Source of the DNA: Phyllostachys edulis
Lineage: Eukaryota > Streptophyta > Magnoliopsida > Poales > Poaceae
Direction of reading: 5' to 3'
DNA: 64,000 nucleotides
Assembly (NCBI GenBank): GCA_036346405.1
Contig: CM070562.1
Span: 78,325,482-78,389,481, forward strand
The position numbers and the translations under genes were made by a program. Positions 44,300 to 54,862 of this stretch are shown here, in pieces. Numbering within the stretch: the stretch's first letter is position 1; each line of letters opens with the position of its first letter. Under the pieces are notes generated by a model. The model was not told where the DNA came from and made no database searches. It saw only the letters and a list, made by a program, of their open reading frames with translations.

Positions 44300-47200
44300 G
44301 GCCACCCTGAGCTTCGCAATACCTTTTCCAAGCTCATGCGCACACCCATTCCTCATTTCATCCACCCACTTGAACCCTAGAGCCCCAAGAGCAAAAACCC
44401 TAATTTCACCGTACGCCATCGTCTTCGTCTCCGGCGCCGTGAAGGGTTTTGTATCTTTTCTTTCGCGTCATATCGCGTCACTTAACATCCTGAGCTTTTC
44501 CCCTCAAACAATTTAGCTTTTGATCCACATGAGCTTCTATTTGGGGCTTTCTTCTTCGTCTCCGGCCAGAACCACAGCGAAGACCTCACCGACGATTCAG
44601 TGCATCTCGAGTCAATTCATTGCACCTGGAGCATCGCCAAGACACCCTGAAGCTTATACGACCATTGGACTTGAAGCTCCTCCACCTCATCGTCTTCTCC
44701 ATGCACGGCCAACTTCGTCGCTGCACTTCACCGTCGACAACGCACCACAGACCTCCTCAGCTACTCCGTGTCGTTCCGGTAGACTCTAATTAGTCTCTAG
44801 TTGCTTATGTGCGCATTAGTTTGCCAAGAGTTTCGCTCGTTTACCTTGTCATAGTTTGCTGTAATTATCCCTCCGCTCACCGTGGCAAGGCCACCGCGTT
44901 AAGCCACCTCGAGCCCCGCCCGTCGGTGCAAGAAAAGCATTAGTGTGTAGAACCCATTCCAAGCACCCATTTGCCCCGCCGAGCCCCACAACGCCGGCGA
45001 TTAGCGCGGCCGTGAAGCACCACCGCGCGGCACAGTGTTGTTAACACTATAGCTCGTCATTTAGGGTTAGCAAAGTGTTTAACTATTTAGTTAGAGCTAA
45101 TTAGTCACTTACATGTGGGACCGAGCAGTTAAGTTAACTCCAAATCGTTAACTCGCTTGAGTCTATGACATGTGGACCCCACAGCTTAAGTGCACAGAAC
45201 AACCCCATAAGCTGTCTCACTGATAGTAGGCCCTACCTGTCGGTTTAACCAGAAACCCAATGGGAAATAGAAAGTATGCTTTCAGTTATAAGCTGGAATA
45301 TGTTTTCCTTGTTGGAAGGCATAACCGCCAATGTAACAGACGCGAGAATACGCTTTCTCCGTTAGAAAACGTATTTTTCCATTTATTCTGGATTTACCAA
45401 ACCGAGTGTAGTAAAAGCTTAATAACTTTTGCTATACAACTCCAAATTTAGTGAGACCAGTCCCTAAATTCATCTAAAATTATAATCTATCTAAATATGT
45501 AAAAATATTTTATTTGTGTTGCTGTTGTTTTTGTTGAATATTATTTTGATTCTTGCTTGACTCCTTTTAGACATCGATTATTCGGGTTATTCTTGCAACG
45601 ATCAATCCGTTATACCTCCAGAACAGCAAGAGCAAGGCAAGCACCCCCTTTGATCATATTGATCCCAGTATTTTACTTATTGTACTTTATTTTTTTTGCA
45701 AATCCTATTATGCATGCGTGTATGTTTGTATGAAAATGCTATTCTCGGGAAATTGGTAGTTGTAAATCCTACTTGCTGCATATGCCTTCTTGAAATATTG
45801 ATCTCTTACTGTTGTAACATTTAGAATATAGGTTAGATAATATGTCATGTTAATTGGGAATTTTCGAGTGCAGTCATTGCACAAATGCAACTAGAGCAAT
45901 AGAATTTCTGAAAATGGATAAAAGGACAATATGATACTTTGTGAGTTTGGGATTATTTTGAAAAATGTCCAGAGGAGTTACCTCTGTTATTTTTTTTAAA
46001 ATGACATGAAAACTTTAGTCTTTAGACACGGGCAAGTTATTGTTGTATTCTGAAAAAGTGGAGATTGAAACTCACTAGTAGATAGGGTGGAGATCTTGCC
46101 CGTAGTCGGTTAAGGACTGAAGCCAGCAAATCTGGGACTAAGACCTAATCGTACAACCGTATGTGCTATTATGGGATGGTCGTAGCTAACTAAGTTATCG
46201 AAATCTTAGCCTTGCATGATAGTAGGCAGAAGTAGTGTTCGCATTTCCGGGGTATTGGTAATGCCAACATAACTGCGAATGCCTCGCTTCGACAGGTTTC
46301 CATTCGGGCAAAGTGAGGGACTTGCTCAACGAGGTCTGTCCGGCGAGTAAGGCTCCTCATCCGATGTGTTTACTTGTTACTATCAGTGTTACTAATGTTA
46401 TTTTTCCCGACGGATGAGGATAATGATTCGCAGGGCTAGTGCAAGGTTAGGACTAGGTAATGTAAAGGATGCGTCGCGAACTCTAGGTTGCTTACCTTCG
46501 GCAGTGAGCAACGATATAGAGATATTCCAAGCAACTAGAGTACCGCGTACTATGGGTAAAGTTGTACACCTCTGCAGAGCAATAAACTATTCGAATAGCC
46601 GCGCTCGCGATCATGAGCATGCTTAGTGCGGCTGGTATGGCGGTAGTTTTTGTTTTCAAACTGTTTTGTCACAAAATGTCGGGGTAATGACATGGGGTTT
46701 TACTTTGTTGAGTTAACTGTCATGTCTATGGCTTTGTTGCTATGTCTATAGCCCAATTTGTTATTTCAATGGCTATTTTGCTATTTCTATAGCAGTGTTG
46801 CCATGTCTATGGTTGAACCGAATCTGTCAGTGCCATTTCTATGGAAAAACCTGTTTATATTTTTGCTTACAACCGGGGAAGGTTGTAAGTGCTTGTTGTT
46901 ACTTGTTCAGTTATAATATTTACTGTTCTTTTATAAACTGCTCTTTTAAATACCGTTGCAAATTATTACTTATGATTATTGCAAATAAAATTGGCTTTGA
47001 GCAAATGAACTTGTATAGTAGAGCCATTCACTTGTTAGCCTTGCATATAATTTTTGCGATACACTACAAGTCTTGCTGAGTACACAAGTACTCAATCTTG
47101 CTGCTGTTGTTGCTTTAGATTTTGCAAATGATCCAACGCCTGACGACGAGTTTTTTGTGCCTGGCACCGAAGGGTTCGGTGACGGGTCTACTTAGGTCTT

Positions 47201-47488
47201 GCTTCCAAGTCGGTTGCTTGAGGGATCAGTGGGCACACTGCTGGACTTTTGCTACTACTACTTAATTTCCGCTGCTACTTTGTTTCTCTGATAACTGTCT
47301 ATTTGGCCAGTCGGCTATGGTTGTAATAGTCTTGTAATAACTTAAGTAGACTACACCCTTTTGCTTTATATTAGCATGTGAATGTATGATTGTGATGCCA
47401 AATGTTGTGAATGTGTGTGCTAGCCTTTATTCCTGGGACTAGCACATTATACACATAAGATTCACAGGTATTCCACTGGGGTCCGACA

Positions 47489-47503
47489 AAACAGTATCGA
47501 GCC
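47489..47503 (+). promoter_or_regulatory. Element D primer-binding-site-like sequence
   Basis: GTATCGAGCC right after the LTR, identical to that of element A (2626-2635). Confidence 0.6.
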
Positions 47504-48136
47504 ATCTCGACTATAGGACAAGCCCTAGGTAGAATGGTTAATAGATTATGACTTAGAGAAAAAATTGCAATCTAATTTAACCATAGGAATGGTTCTGAAA
47601 ATTTAGAATTTTTTTGCTAAACTTATCCCTCTTAGCATTCTTTTCTTACCTAAAGTCTCTTTTTGATCATCTCCTCTCATCTGGTTCAAAATAGTTCTAT
47701 TTTTGAGAGATGGGATGCTCTCTGAAAATAACAGTCCCTAATCAACTTTTAGGACTTTAAAAACTGAGCCAAAGTGTGGTCAAAACATCCCCCACAAAAT
47801 CCTTTTTGAAGTTTTGTCTTCGAACTACTAAGGATATCACCTTAGATCTCTCTTTTCATAAAATTTCAGAATATGTTGCTTGCTGAAATTTTTGTAATGT
47901 ACTATCTAATTAAACCTTCCTACCTTCATTTGGAGTTATTTTGAGTGAAAATATAAAGGTCTACTCATGTAAGGACCAAGGGGTAGAAATACATGTTTAA
48001 CAAGCCTAAGGGATTAGTAAGTGAACCTAGGAATGGTTAAAAATGTGTGCTGAAAATTCTTTCCCAACTGCTGTCTTTCTTAACCATGACTTTGGTCATT
48101 TGGTCTTTAACTCATCTTCTCTTTATAATTGTGTAG
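47504..48136 (+). other. Element D leader, first part, non-coding
   Basis: T-rich, about 630 bases, no coherent frame. It resembles the leader of element A in composition. Confidence 0.55.
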
Positions 48137-48874
48137 ATGGTCAACTAGTGGGAGCCTCAGTACCGCACGAGTGCCTTTAAGGAAGGCACGTTGCAGCATA
48201 CTCTTTGGGTGATGTTGCAGCACATCGAGTGGCCTCACACTCCGCAGTACATAGTCTACAGTGCACCGGCGAGTACAGACTCCACTGAGTATCTCACCCA
48301 AGTGCTCATCCAGGGGAGGAACTTCGGTGACCCAGCTTTCCGTTGCTACGGGAGAGGCTCTACTATTAGGATATCCCTGCTTGACGCGGCTTATGTTGCT
48401 ATCGTTCGACTGCGACACGAGCTGCCAGCGCTGAGGGAGCATTTCTTTCACTTCCCAGCCCAAGCTGCGGATCAGGAGGAGCCTGCCTACCAGGTAGAGG
48501 GGAGACAGTTCCTTAACCCTCACCTGCACCTCGTAGGCCTAGTGAGGTCACTTGACGGATATCTCCGTCGAGTGTCTCGCGAGCTTCTGGAGGCCCGTTG
48601 GAGGATCTACACACTGGAGGACAGTATTGCTCCTATGGTAGCCCAGGGTTTCTTCTCCCGGGAGCTGCTATACGGGGAGGATGCAGTGTTGGCACCTGAT
48701 GAGGAGCTACCCCTGCCCATTGTTCGCCTGCAGCCCTGTACTCGACGTCCTCGTATGTCGGTGACCGGACATCGCCGTCGGGTGATGGCTCTCTACGCGG
48801 ATGCAGTAGCTCCTACACAGTCGTTGCAGCGTTTTCGCCACCGCCTTGCTGGACTTGAGGACACTAAGCCCTAG
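48137..48874 (+). pseudogene. Element D leader ORF, about 245 codons, one stop near the start
   Basis: An extra ORF between LTR and gag. The ATG at 48137 is followed by a TAG at codon 4 (48146-48148), which fits CAG to TAG; after it the frame is open to 48874. The next in-frame ATG (48212) would give 220 residues. The first third (IEWPHTPQYIVYS, then STEYLTQVLIQG, FRCYGRGSTIRIS, LLDAAYVAIVRLRHEL) suggests beta-beta-beta-helix, reminiscent of a double-stranded-RNA-binding fold, but the usual Lys-rich loop is absent. The middle is helical (VRSLDGYLRRVSRELLEARW). No enzyme motif. Element A has no such ORF in its leader. Function unknown; the dsRNA idea is only an inference. Confidence 0.6.
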
Positions 48875-49288
48875 AGTACTCATTCCTCCGCTGCCCCCAA
48901 GTCTTCCGGAGCTGCCCAGCGCGACTAGATGGGCTAGAATACCGCAGTCTGTTCAGAGCTCACTTGTAGGTCTTTAAGTGAGCACTTTTGGACATTTTGT
49001 AGACTTAGACTGAGGTGGGACCTCGCTGTACTTTTGTTGTATTATGCTACTTGTTGTGTTCCGTTTGCCCTCTTTTGTATTTTGGAACAATGGGCATATA
49101 TGCCATGTAATGTTTAACTAGTATGTTAATATTCATGTGTGCTGCCCTAAGTTTTAAAAATATGCATGCTACCAGTTGCACTAAGCTACATTAGTTTGGG
49201 ATGAAGTTGCTTACTGACCCACTTAACTTATGCTTTTTCCCTTGTATCATGCGAACAATTGTTTACTCTACCTATTGTTTTGATCAGG
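48875..49288 (+). other. Element D leader, second part, non-coding
   Basis: About 410 bases between the leader ORF and gag. It is T-rich, with no frame or repeat recognised. Confidence 0.55.
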
Positions 49289-49609
49289 ATGCCAGTAACC
49301 CGCTCTGTTCGCCAACTCATGGCAACAAGAACCCCCTCTGGATCTCAGCCCCTAGAGAATGAGATTCCTATACCATCTTTGCCTAATCCTCAACACTCGA
49401 CTGCAGCAACAAAACAAACAGACCATCCTCATTTTGCTGCTACCGCAGACCCAGAAGTTCTGCCACCGCCACCCACCATGGCTCAAGTGCTCGCCATGAT
49501 TAATCAAGGGCGGCAAACCAACACTCTTTTACTTTAGCAGTTGGTTCAGAACAATGCAGCCCTTGGCACTTTCGTTGGAGGAAATGGGACTGCGAACAAC
49601 TAGCCCTCA
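49289..49609 (+). pseudogene. gag: Element D gag, N-terminal part
   Basis: Starts with the ATG at 49289 (MPVTRSVRQLMATRTP), a basic and Pro/Ser-rich beginning common in chromovirus gag, and continues MAQVLAMINQGRQTNTLLL. In-frame TAGs at 49538 and 49601 both fit CAG to TAG. The reading continues on the far side of element F at 61180. The two halves join in frame once F and one TCCAG copy are taken away, which confirms the insertion and the identity. Confidence 0.78.
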
Positions 49610-49614
49610 TCCAG
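49610..49614. repeat. Target-site duplication TCCAG of element F, left
   Basis: TCCAG directly before the F 5' LTR, identical to 61175-61179. Confidence 0.95.
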
Positions 49615-50111
49615 TGAAGAATCTAGACCTACCATTATGTGTTAATGGGGTTTTGGTGATTAATGACAAATCTAATTGTGAGACTAACACTTTCATTGTT
49701 ATACATATTGTGTAGTCTTATTTGGATATAAAGGTAATAACCATGAAGGCATGCATGTGGTTAATGATAAATCCAAAGCAGTATGATTTCATAATGATGA
49801 ATCTATTTGTAAGACTAACACTCTTATTGTTATATCATGTTTAGTCTCGTTTGGATATAAAGAATACAAAGTAGAATGAACAAAGAGGTTTGTATTTATA
49901 TATCTTGTTGCATTCCTCGGATCCAAAATATATGTTGAACTCCACCAAAAGTCTAACTTGAATATGTGCATATGTTTCCATTACACATTTGTGTATGCAC
50001 ACATTTAGGGGGAGCTCAATATATGTTTTGTGGTTTCATTAGTATTGATCCATAGTTCCTTGTCCATATATAATTGGGATCTTTACTTTGAAGCATGTCC
50101 TTTGAATATAT

Positions 50112-50620
50112 TTAACTTGCATAGTTAATTTATTCATATGAGTATATGAGACTTGTGTAGTTCATATATTCTTGAATGTATTTAACTTGTGTAGTTAATA
50201 TATTCATATGAGTATATATATAACTTGTGTAGTTCAGATATACTCATATCCTTGAATATATTTAACTTGTGTAGTTAATATATTCATGTGAGTATATATA
50301 ACTTGTGTAGTTTATATATGCTCATATTCTTGAATATATATAACTTATGTAGTTAGTATATTCAAGTATGTATATAAGACTTGTGTAGTCTATATACACT
50401 TATATGTGAGTATAACATAACTTGTGTAGTTTATGTGTGCTCACATATTCTTTGAATATGTTTAACTTATGTAGTTAATATATTCATATGAGTATATGAG
50501 ACTTATGTAGTTTATGTATGCTCATGCATTCATGAGTACATACGACTTGTGTAGTTCAGTATACACTCATGTTGAGTATATATAACTTATGTAGTGCTTA
50601 TATACTCATACCTATTTACA
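50112..50620. repeat. Hairpin array a in LTR F: about 13 TGTGT/TATGT-loop hairpins
   Basis: Consecutive units with the core AACT-TGTGT-AGTT. Inner stems vary as complementary pairs (AACT/AGTT, GACT/AGTC), and outer arms such as GAGTATAT/ATATACTC and TATGTGAG/CTCACATA extend several of them to 12-20 nt, with small bulges. A second copy is at about 58070-58580. Confidence 0.92.
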
Positions 50621-50801
50621 TTCAATTATTTGTTATTGAAGTGGTTATCATCAATTACCAATGAGGGAAAGATTGTGGTATCTTGTCCCGCCATTATGAG
50701 TTAATGGTATGTTGTGGTAATTAATGATAATCATATTGTGGAACTAACGTTTCTCCTTGAGTTGGATGAATAGGTTGAGTTCCATGTGGTTGACGACTTG
50801 G

Positions 50802-51210
50802 GATGACATCATGTGTTGATTGTCATCAAGTCAAGTCAAGAGGAGAATGCATCATGTGTTGATGCATATCGAGAAGATCATCATGTGTTGATGATATCGA
50901 AGTGAAGAGCTTGAGTAAAGGATGCACATCATGTGTTGATGCGCATCAAGTTCAAGATAAGAAGAAATCATCGTGTGTCGATGATGTTCAAGATAAGGAG
51001 ATGATCATGTGTTGATCATCAAGTCAAGTGAAGACCCATCATGAGTTGATGGAGGTCAAGTGAAGAATGCATCATGTGTTGATGCATATCAAGACTCGGG
51101 ATGGTAGATGTCATCATGTGTTGATGAGCATCAAGTCAAGATCCCGAAGTGAAGCTTCATCATGTGTTGATGAAGATCAAGTAAGGATGCATCATGAGTT
51201 GATGCATATC
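50802..51210. repeat. Hairpin array b in LTR F: 11 TGTGT/TGAGT-loop hairpins
   Basis: Core CATCA-TGTGT-TGATG. Arms differ between units but pair within each: ATGCATCA/TGATGCAT (50847-50867), GATGATCA/TGATCATC, CTTCATCA/TGATGAAG, and ATCATCG/CGATGAT, where both arms have changed together. The copy in the 3' LTR is at about 58760-59170. Confidence 0.94.
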
Positions 51211-51460
51211 AAGTCAAGAACCGGAGTTGAAGCAAGGATGTGCGCCATCAAGCTTCAAGTGTTTGCGCAAGGCAAAGGTATGACTAGCTAGGGCTAAGGA
51301 TTTGTTCCTAGTCTTTACCGGTCTTGGTGTTTGGTTGGATGACCGGATTTCTAGTATAGGTTGCCGTACTATTAAGAGGGGTCTTTGACTAGTAGCTTGA
51401 GTTTGTCATGTGTTGATAGCTCATTGTGTTTGCTCTAGCTCACTTTAACATGTTGCCAAT

Positions 51461-51810
51461 ATTTGCGAATGTGTTTTGCAAATAGTTGTGGCTCATGGTT
51501 AATCCTTGTAGCATGTGACTTAAGTTTGCGAATGCGTTTTGCAAATGGTGTAAGTCCATGTACCTTATTCCTTGTGGTGTGATTCTAAAAGTGTGCAAAT
51601 GTGTTTTGCAACTTGTTGAGAATCTCACTTGAATCCTTGTTTGCATCAAGCGTCAATTTCGCAAATGTGTTTTGCAAATTGAGTTGAAGCGGTGCAATTG
51701 GTGGGATATTCTAAAAGTGTGCAAATGTGTTTTGCAACTTGTTGAGAATCTTACCTTTGAACCCTTGTTTGCATTTGCATCAAATTGGCGAATGTGTTTT
51801 GCAATTTGAG
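51461..51810. repeat. Hairpin array c in LTR F: six TGTGT-loop hairpins
   Basis: Core TTGCGAA-TGTGT-TTTGCAA and TGCAAA-TGTGT-TTTGCA at about 51461, 51525, 51593, 51656, 51718 and 51780. One has loop TGCGT. The copy in the 3' LTR is at about 59420-59770. Confidence 0.9.
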
Positions 51811-51859
51811 TTGAAGCGAATCTGTCTGTGTTTTCTCAGAAAATCGGATGAACCGACGT

Positions 51860-52360
51860 GTTGTGAGCTAAGACGATCGGATGCGGTCATACCGGCGCAG
51901 TATCTGTGGTACGACCAAGAATCGTTGAGCATGCGTTGCTCTGGTTGAGGAGCGGTAGTACCGGCGTGTACTAAGCGGTACGACCGTAGTCCGGTTGTTC
52001 CGATTATTTCGTGGCGGTTCAAGTTTTCCAGAGAAGATGCATTTGTTGCTCATCTTTCGGTTTTGAGAAACCCTTGGAGCGGTAGTACCGACGTGTGTTG
52101 GGCGGTACGACCGCGATGCGGTTCGACCGCTTTCTTGGTGCGGTTGTAAAATTCCAGAACAGTTGTTCGTGGGACTTAGCCGCATTTGGCGCTCCTTTGT
52201 GGAGCGGTACGACCGCAGGTGTTTGTGCGGTTGTACCGATTGTTGCGGTACGATCGGGCCTTAGTTGGCGGTCGTTCCGATTGGTGACCAACGGCTAGTT
52301 TTATAGCCGTTGGAGGAAGGGCGGTACGACCGGCCCCATAACGGCGGTCGTTCCGATTTC
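51860..52360. repeat. GCGGTACGACCGC palindrome field in LTR F
   Basis: About twelve GCGGTAGTACCG, GCGGTACGACCG and related split palindromes directly upstream of the TATA box. The 3' LTR copy (59830-60320) shows many small indels exactly in these words. Further copies lie internally at 55890-56010. Confidence 0.9.
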
Positions 52361-52410
52361 CCTGATTTTTCAGCAGACTTTGTCCCAACGGCTAGTTTGT
52401 GTGTGTGGGC

Positions 52411-52418
52411 TATAAATA
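52411..52418 (+). promoter_or_regulatory. TATA box of F 5' LTR
   Basis: GGCTATAAATACC, 50 bases after the palindrome field. It is preserved at 60369-60376 in the 3' LTR. Confidence 0.8.
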
Positions 52419-53219
52419 CCCACCTTGGCCGTGTGAGGGAGAGTTGCTGGTGCCCCTTTGAGTTCTATTGAGCTAGTGCAAGCCTCTCATACTCTTTTGT
52501 GCATGTGTTGCACTTAGTGAGGTTAGAGAGCAAACCCTAAGTGCATGTGTTGCCTTAGGTTGTGGATTTCAGATCCATAGAGCTTTGACACTTGATTGGT
52601 TCAAGTGAGAGTTAGAGTCTTGTTACTCTTGGTGTTTGCCGACACCTAGACGGCGTGAGGCGTCGTGGCGCCGTGAGCTTCTCAAAGAAGATTGTGAGAA
52701 GACCCAGGCGGTTTGTGAGTGGTGTGGTGCTCGCCATCTCCGGAGTGGAGGAAAGAGCAACCCAAGTGGAGCGAGGTGTTTGATCCTCGGAGGAAGGCTT
52801 AATTGTGGAGCCGCCCAATTAGTTTGGGTTTCCCTCAACGTGGATTATGGGAGACCGCAAGTCTCCGACCACCACGTAAAACATAATCGTGTCATTGTGG
52901 TTTGCATTCTTGAGTTTTACTATATTGCAATTTATATACCTTGTATTAAATTGCTTATTCATTGTGTATGAATGCTTATATTGCTTAGTGCCATTCACCT
53001 TGCTAGAATTGATTGATTACAAGTCATATGCTTAATTGTTATATTTGTCAATAGACTTGTATTGTTGGTGCACTTAGGGGAACCTAGTTGATTTAGGCTT
53101 TAATTGTGCAAAACCGTATTTGTATTAGCTTCCGCATTAGAAATCGGTTTTAGAGCCTAAGAAGTTTTTTTTAAAAACGCCTATTCACCCCCCCTCTAGT
53201 CGGCCACCTCGATCTTACA

Positions 53220-53238
53220 AGTGGTATCAGAGCTTGGT
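53220..53238 (+). promoter_or_regulatory. Element F primer binding site (Met tRNA)
   Basis: TGGTATCAGAGC, complementary to the 3' end of initiator-Met tRNA, begins three bases after the LTR. Confidence 0.9.
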
Positions 53239-53276
53239 CTCTCATTTATTAGACTTAACCGTCTAGAGAGTAAAGG

Positions 53277-54179
53277 ATGGCGACTAGTAAAATTGTGCAC
53301 CTTGGTGAAGCACCTAAATTTGATGGCACAAATTATGCTCATTGGAAAATCCGCATGTCATGTTATTTTAAGGCCATGGGCCTAAATATATGGTGGATTG
53401 TAGATGTTGGCTTTTCTCCTCCATTGGATCAACATGCTCCAACAAATGAGGAAGAGAAATGCTTACATCTCGACGCCAAGCAACTAACGCTTTATTTAGT
53501 GCTTTGAGTGTAGATGTGTTTGATGCCGTATGTGATCTCAAAAATGTTCATAAGATGTGGACCTATCTTCAAGAATATTATGAAAGGTCCATTTCAACAA
53601 ATGAGGATTGCATACAAGAGTGGACGCCGGAGAAGAATGCTCAATCTCAAACTCCGACGATGAAGAGTCCACAAGCTCCTCCACTTCAACTCCTAGCTCC
53701 GACAATGATGATATATCAACTCCATCAACATCGCCTCATTGCTTTATGGCAAAAGGTAAAAAGAAGGTATATAATGATGATGATGATAATGATGAGCCTT
53801 CTTATGATGAGTTGATAAATATGCTAGAAGAACAAAATGCTTTTATGGGAAAGGAGGTTTCAAAATTCAAAGTTTTGAAGAAAGAATTGAACTTGCTTCA
53901 AAATAATTATGATGTTCTAAAGAATGAACATGAAACCCTCCTTCTTAAAAATTATACTAGCTCTAAAGTGAATATAGGGATTACATGTGATCTATTAGAT
54001 GATTTGCCTTGTATTGCTCCTACTCCTTGCAATTTATCTAAAATTAATGTATCCACTTCTTGTGATGATTTAATTGATATGCCTTGTTGCTCAAAATTAG
54101 ATGTACCTATTTCCTCTATACTTGTTGAGACTAACCTTGTAGAGGAAAACAAAAGCTCAAGGCCCAAGTCTCAAGTTTG
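53277..54179 (+). pseudogene. gag: Element F gag, N-terminal part, frameshifted
   Basis: The ATG at 53277 gives MATSKIVHLGEAPKFDGTNYAHWKIRM, the usual start of a copia gag (FDGTNYxxWK). A frameshift near 53475 leads to ATNALFSALS and KMWTYLQEYYERS. The central part of the capsid domain is missing, since a DDEESTSSSTSTPSSDNDD low-complexity piece follows soon, in a third frame from 53608. A helical segment (LINMLEEQNAFMGKEVSK, KELNLLQNNYDVLKNEHE) and Cys-containing repeats continue to 54179. Gag would assemble the particle. Breaks may be partly technical. Confidence 0.83.
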
Positions 54180-54229
54180 AAGAATGACTTGGATAGAAGC
54201 TATAAAGGAAGGCTACTCTCGATGAAATA

Positions 54230-54862
54230 TTGAGCAAGCAAATATGCTTACAAGATAAGAGTGGCATTGGATTTACTCCCAAGAAGAAAAAGGAAAATAG
54301 CAAAATGAGGCACAATGCAAGACACACGAAGAATATTAAGTGCCTTAATTGTCATGAGAAGGGTCACATTGCCTCCGTATGCCCTAACAAGAAGAATGAC
54401 AAAGGAGGACTTGGTCTCACCGCCAAGAAGAAGGTGAAGAGCATTCCAAAGCAAGATAGAAAACAAGTCAACAATATCAAGTGCTTTGGATGCAAGAAGA
54501 ATGGTCACATTGCCTCGGTGTGTCCAAATCAAAAGGATGTCAAGTCAAGACATTCAAAGAAGAGGCAAGCCGGAATTGAGCAAGATAAGAAGACATCAAG
54601 GGGAAGCAAAAGTCCAACTTGCTACAATTGCCGGGAGAAAGGACATTTTAGTAAGGAATGTCCCAAAGGTATCACTCCTAAGCCTATCATCTATAATGAT
54701 CATTATTTGCTTAGGAAGGATAGAAATGGCAATGTGTTTGCTAGGAATGTTAGTTTACATAAAACTAATGCTAGGACCATTTGGGTGCCCAAAAGTGTTG
54801 TGACTAACATTCATGGACCCAACCAAGTATTGGGTACCAAAATGCGCTTAAATGTTAAATAG
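54230..54862 (+). pseudogene. gag: Element F gag, three-zinc-knuckle part
   Basis: Open for 210 codons in a different frame from the upstream part; the first in-frame ATG is at 54230, but this is probably a continuation of gag rather than a separate start. Three CCHC knuckles: CLNCHEKGHIASVC (residues 38-51), CFGCKKNGHIASVC (85-98) and CYNCREKGHFSKEC (131-144), all with full Cys/His sets, in a Lys-rich, RNA-binding context. The end reads TIWVPKSVVTN, similar to the gag/protease border of copia polyproteins, but no protease follows. Three knuckles are more than the usual one or two. Confidence 0.85.

Larger units (their letters stand above)
43129..47488 (+). repeat. Element D 5' LTR (about 4.36 kb)
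   Basis: Starts TGTAACATCCC and ends near GTCCGACA just before the primer-like GTATCGAGCC. U3 holds GTTCGGACCGTCCGAAC palindromes, a TATA box lies at 44292, and the conserved box CTATTCGAATAG is at 46587-46598, about 900 bp from the 3' end. The sequence is well diverged from LTRs A and I apart from these features. The 3' end is set by the primer site, not by a second LTR copy, so it could be off by a few bases. Confidence 0.82.
49615..53219 (+). repeat. Element F 5' LTR
   Basis: Begins TGAAGAATC and ends GATCTTACA. From left to right: plain AT-rich start, hairpin array a (50112-50620), hairpin array b (50802-51210), hairpin array c (51461-51810), GCGGTACGACCGC palindromes (51860-52360), TATA box (52411), and two more TGTGT hairpins (52495-52565). 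Confidence 0.95.

Noticed and set aside
48107..48529. 140-residue - strand frame
   Set aside because: It lies opposite the leader ORF of element D, whose + strand text is far more protein-like. It is a shadow frame.
50112..51810. CRISPR-like array
   Set aside because: Repeats are short palindromic units of uneven size without unique spacers of constant length, and no cas gene is present. The DNA is plant LTR sequence.
53220..53238. tRNA-Met gene fragment
   Set aside because: Only the short stretch complementary to the tRNA 3' end is present, at the LTR border. It is a primer site, not a tRNA gene.
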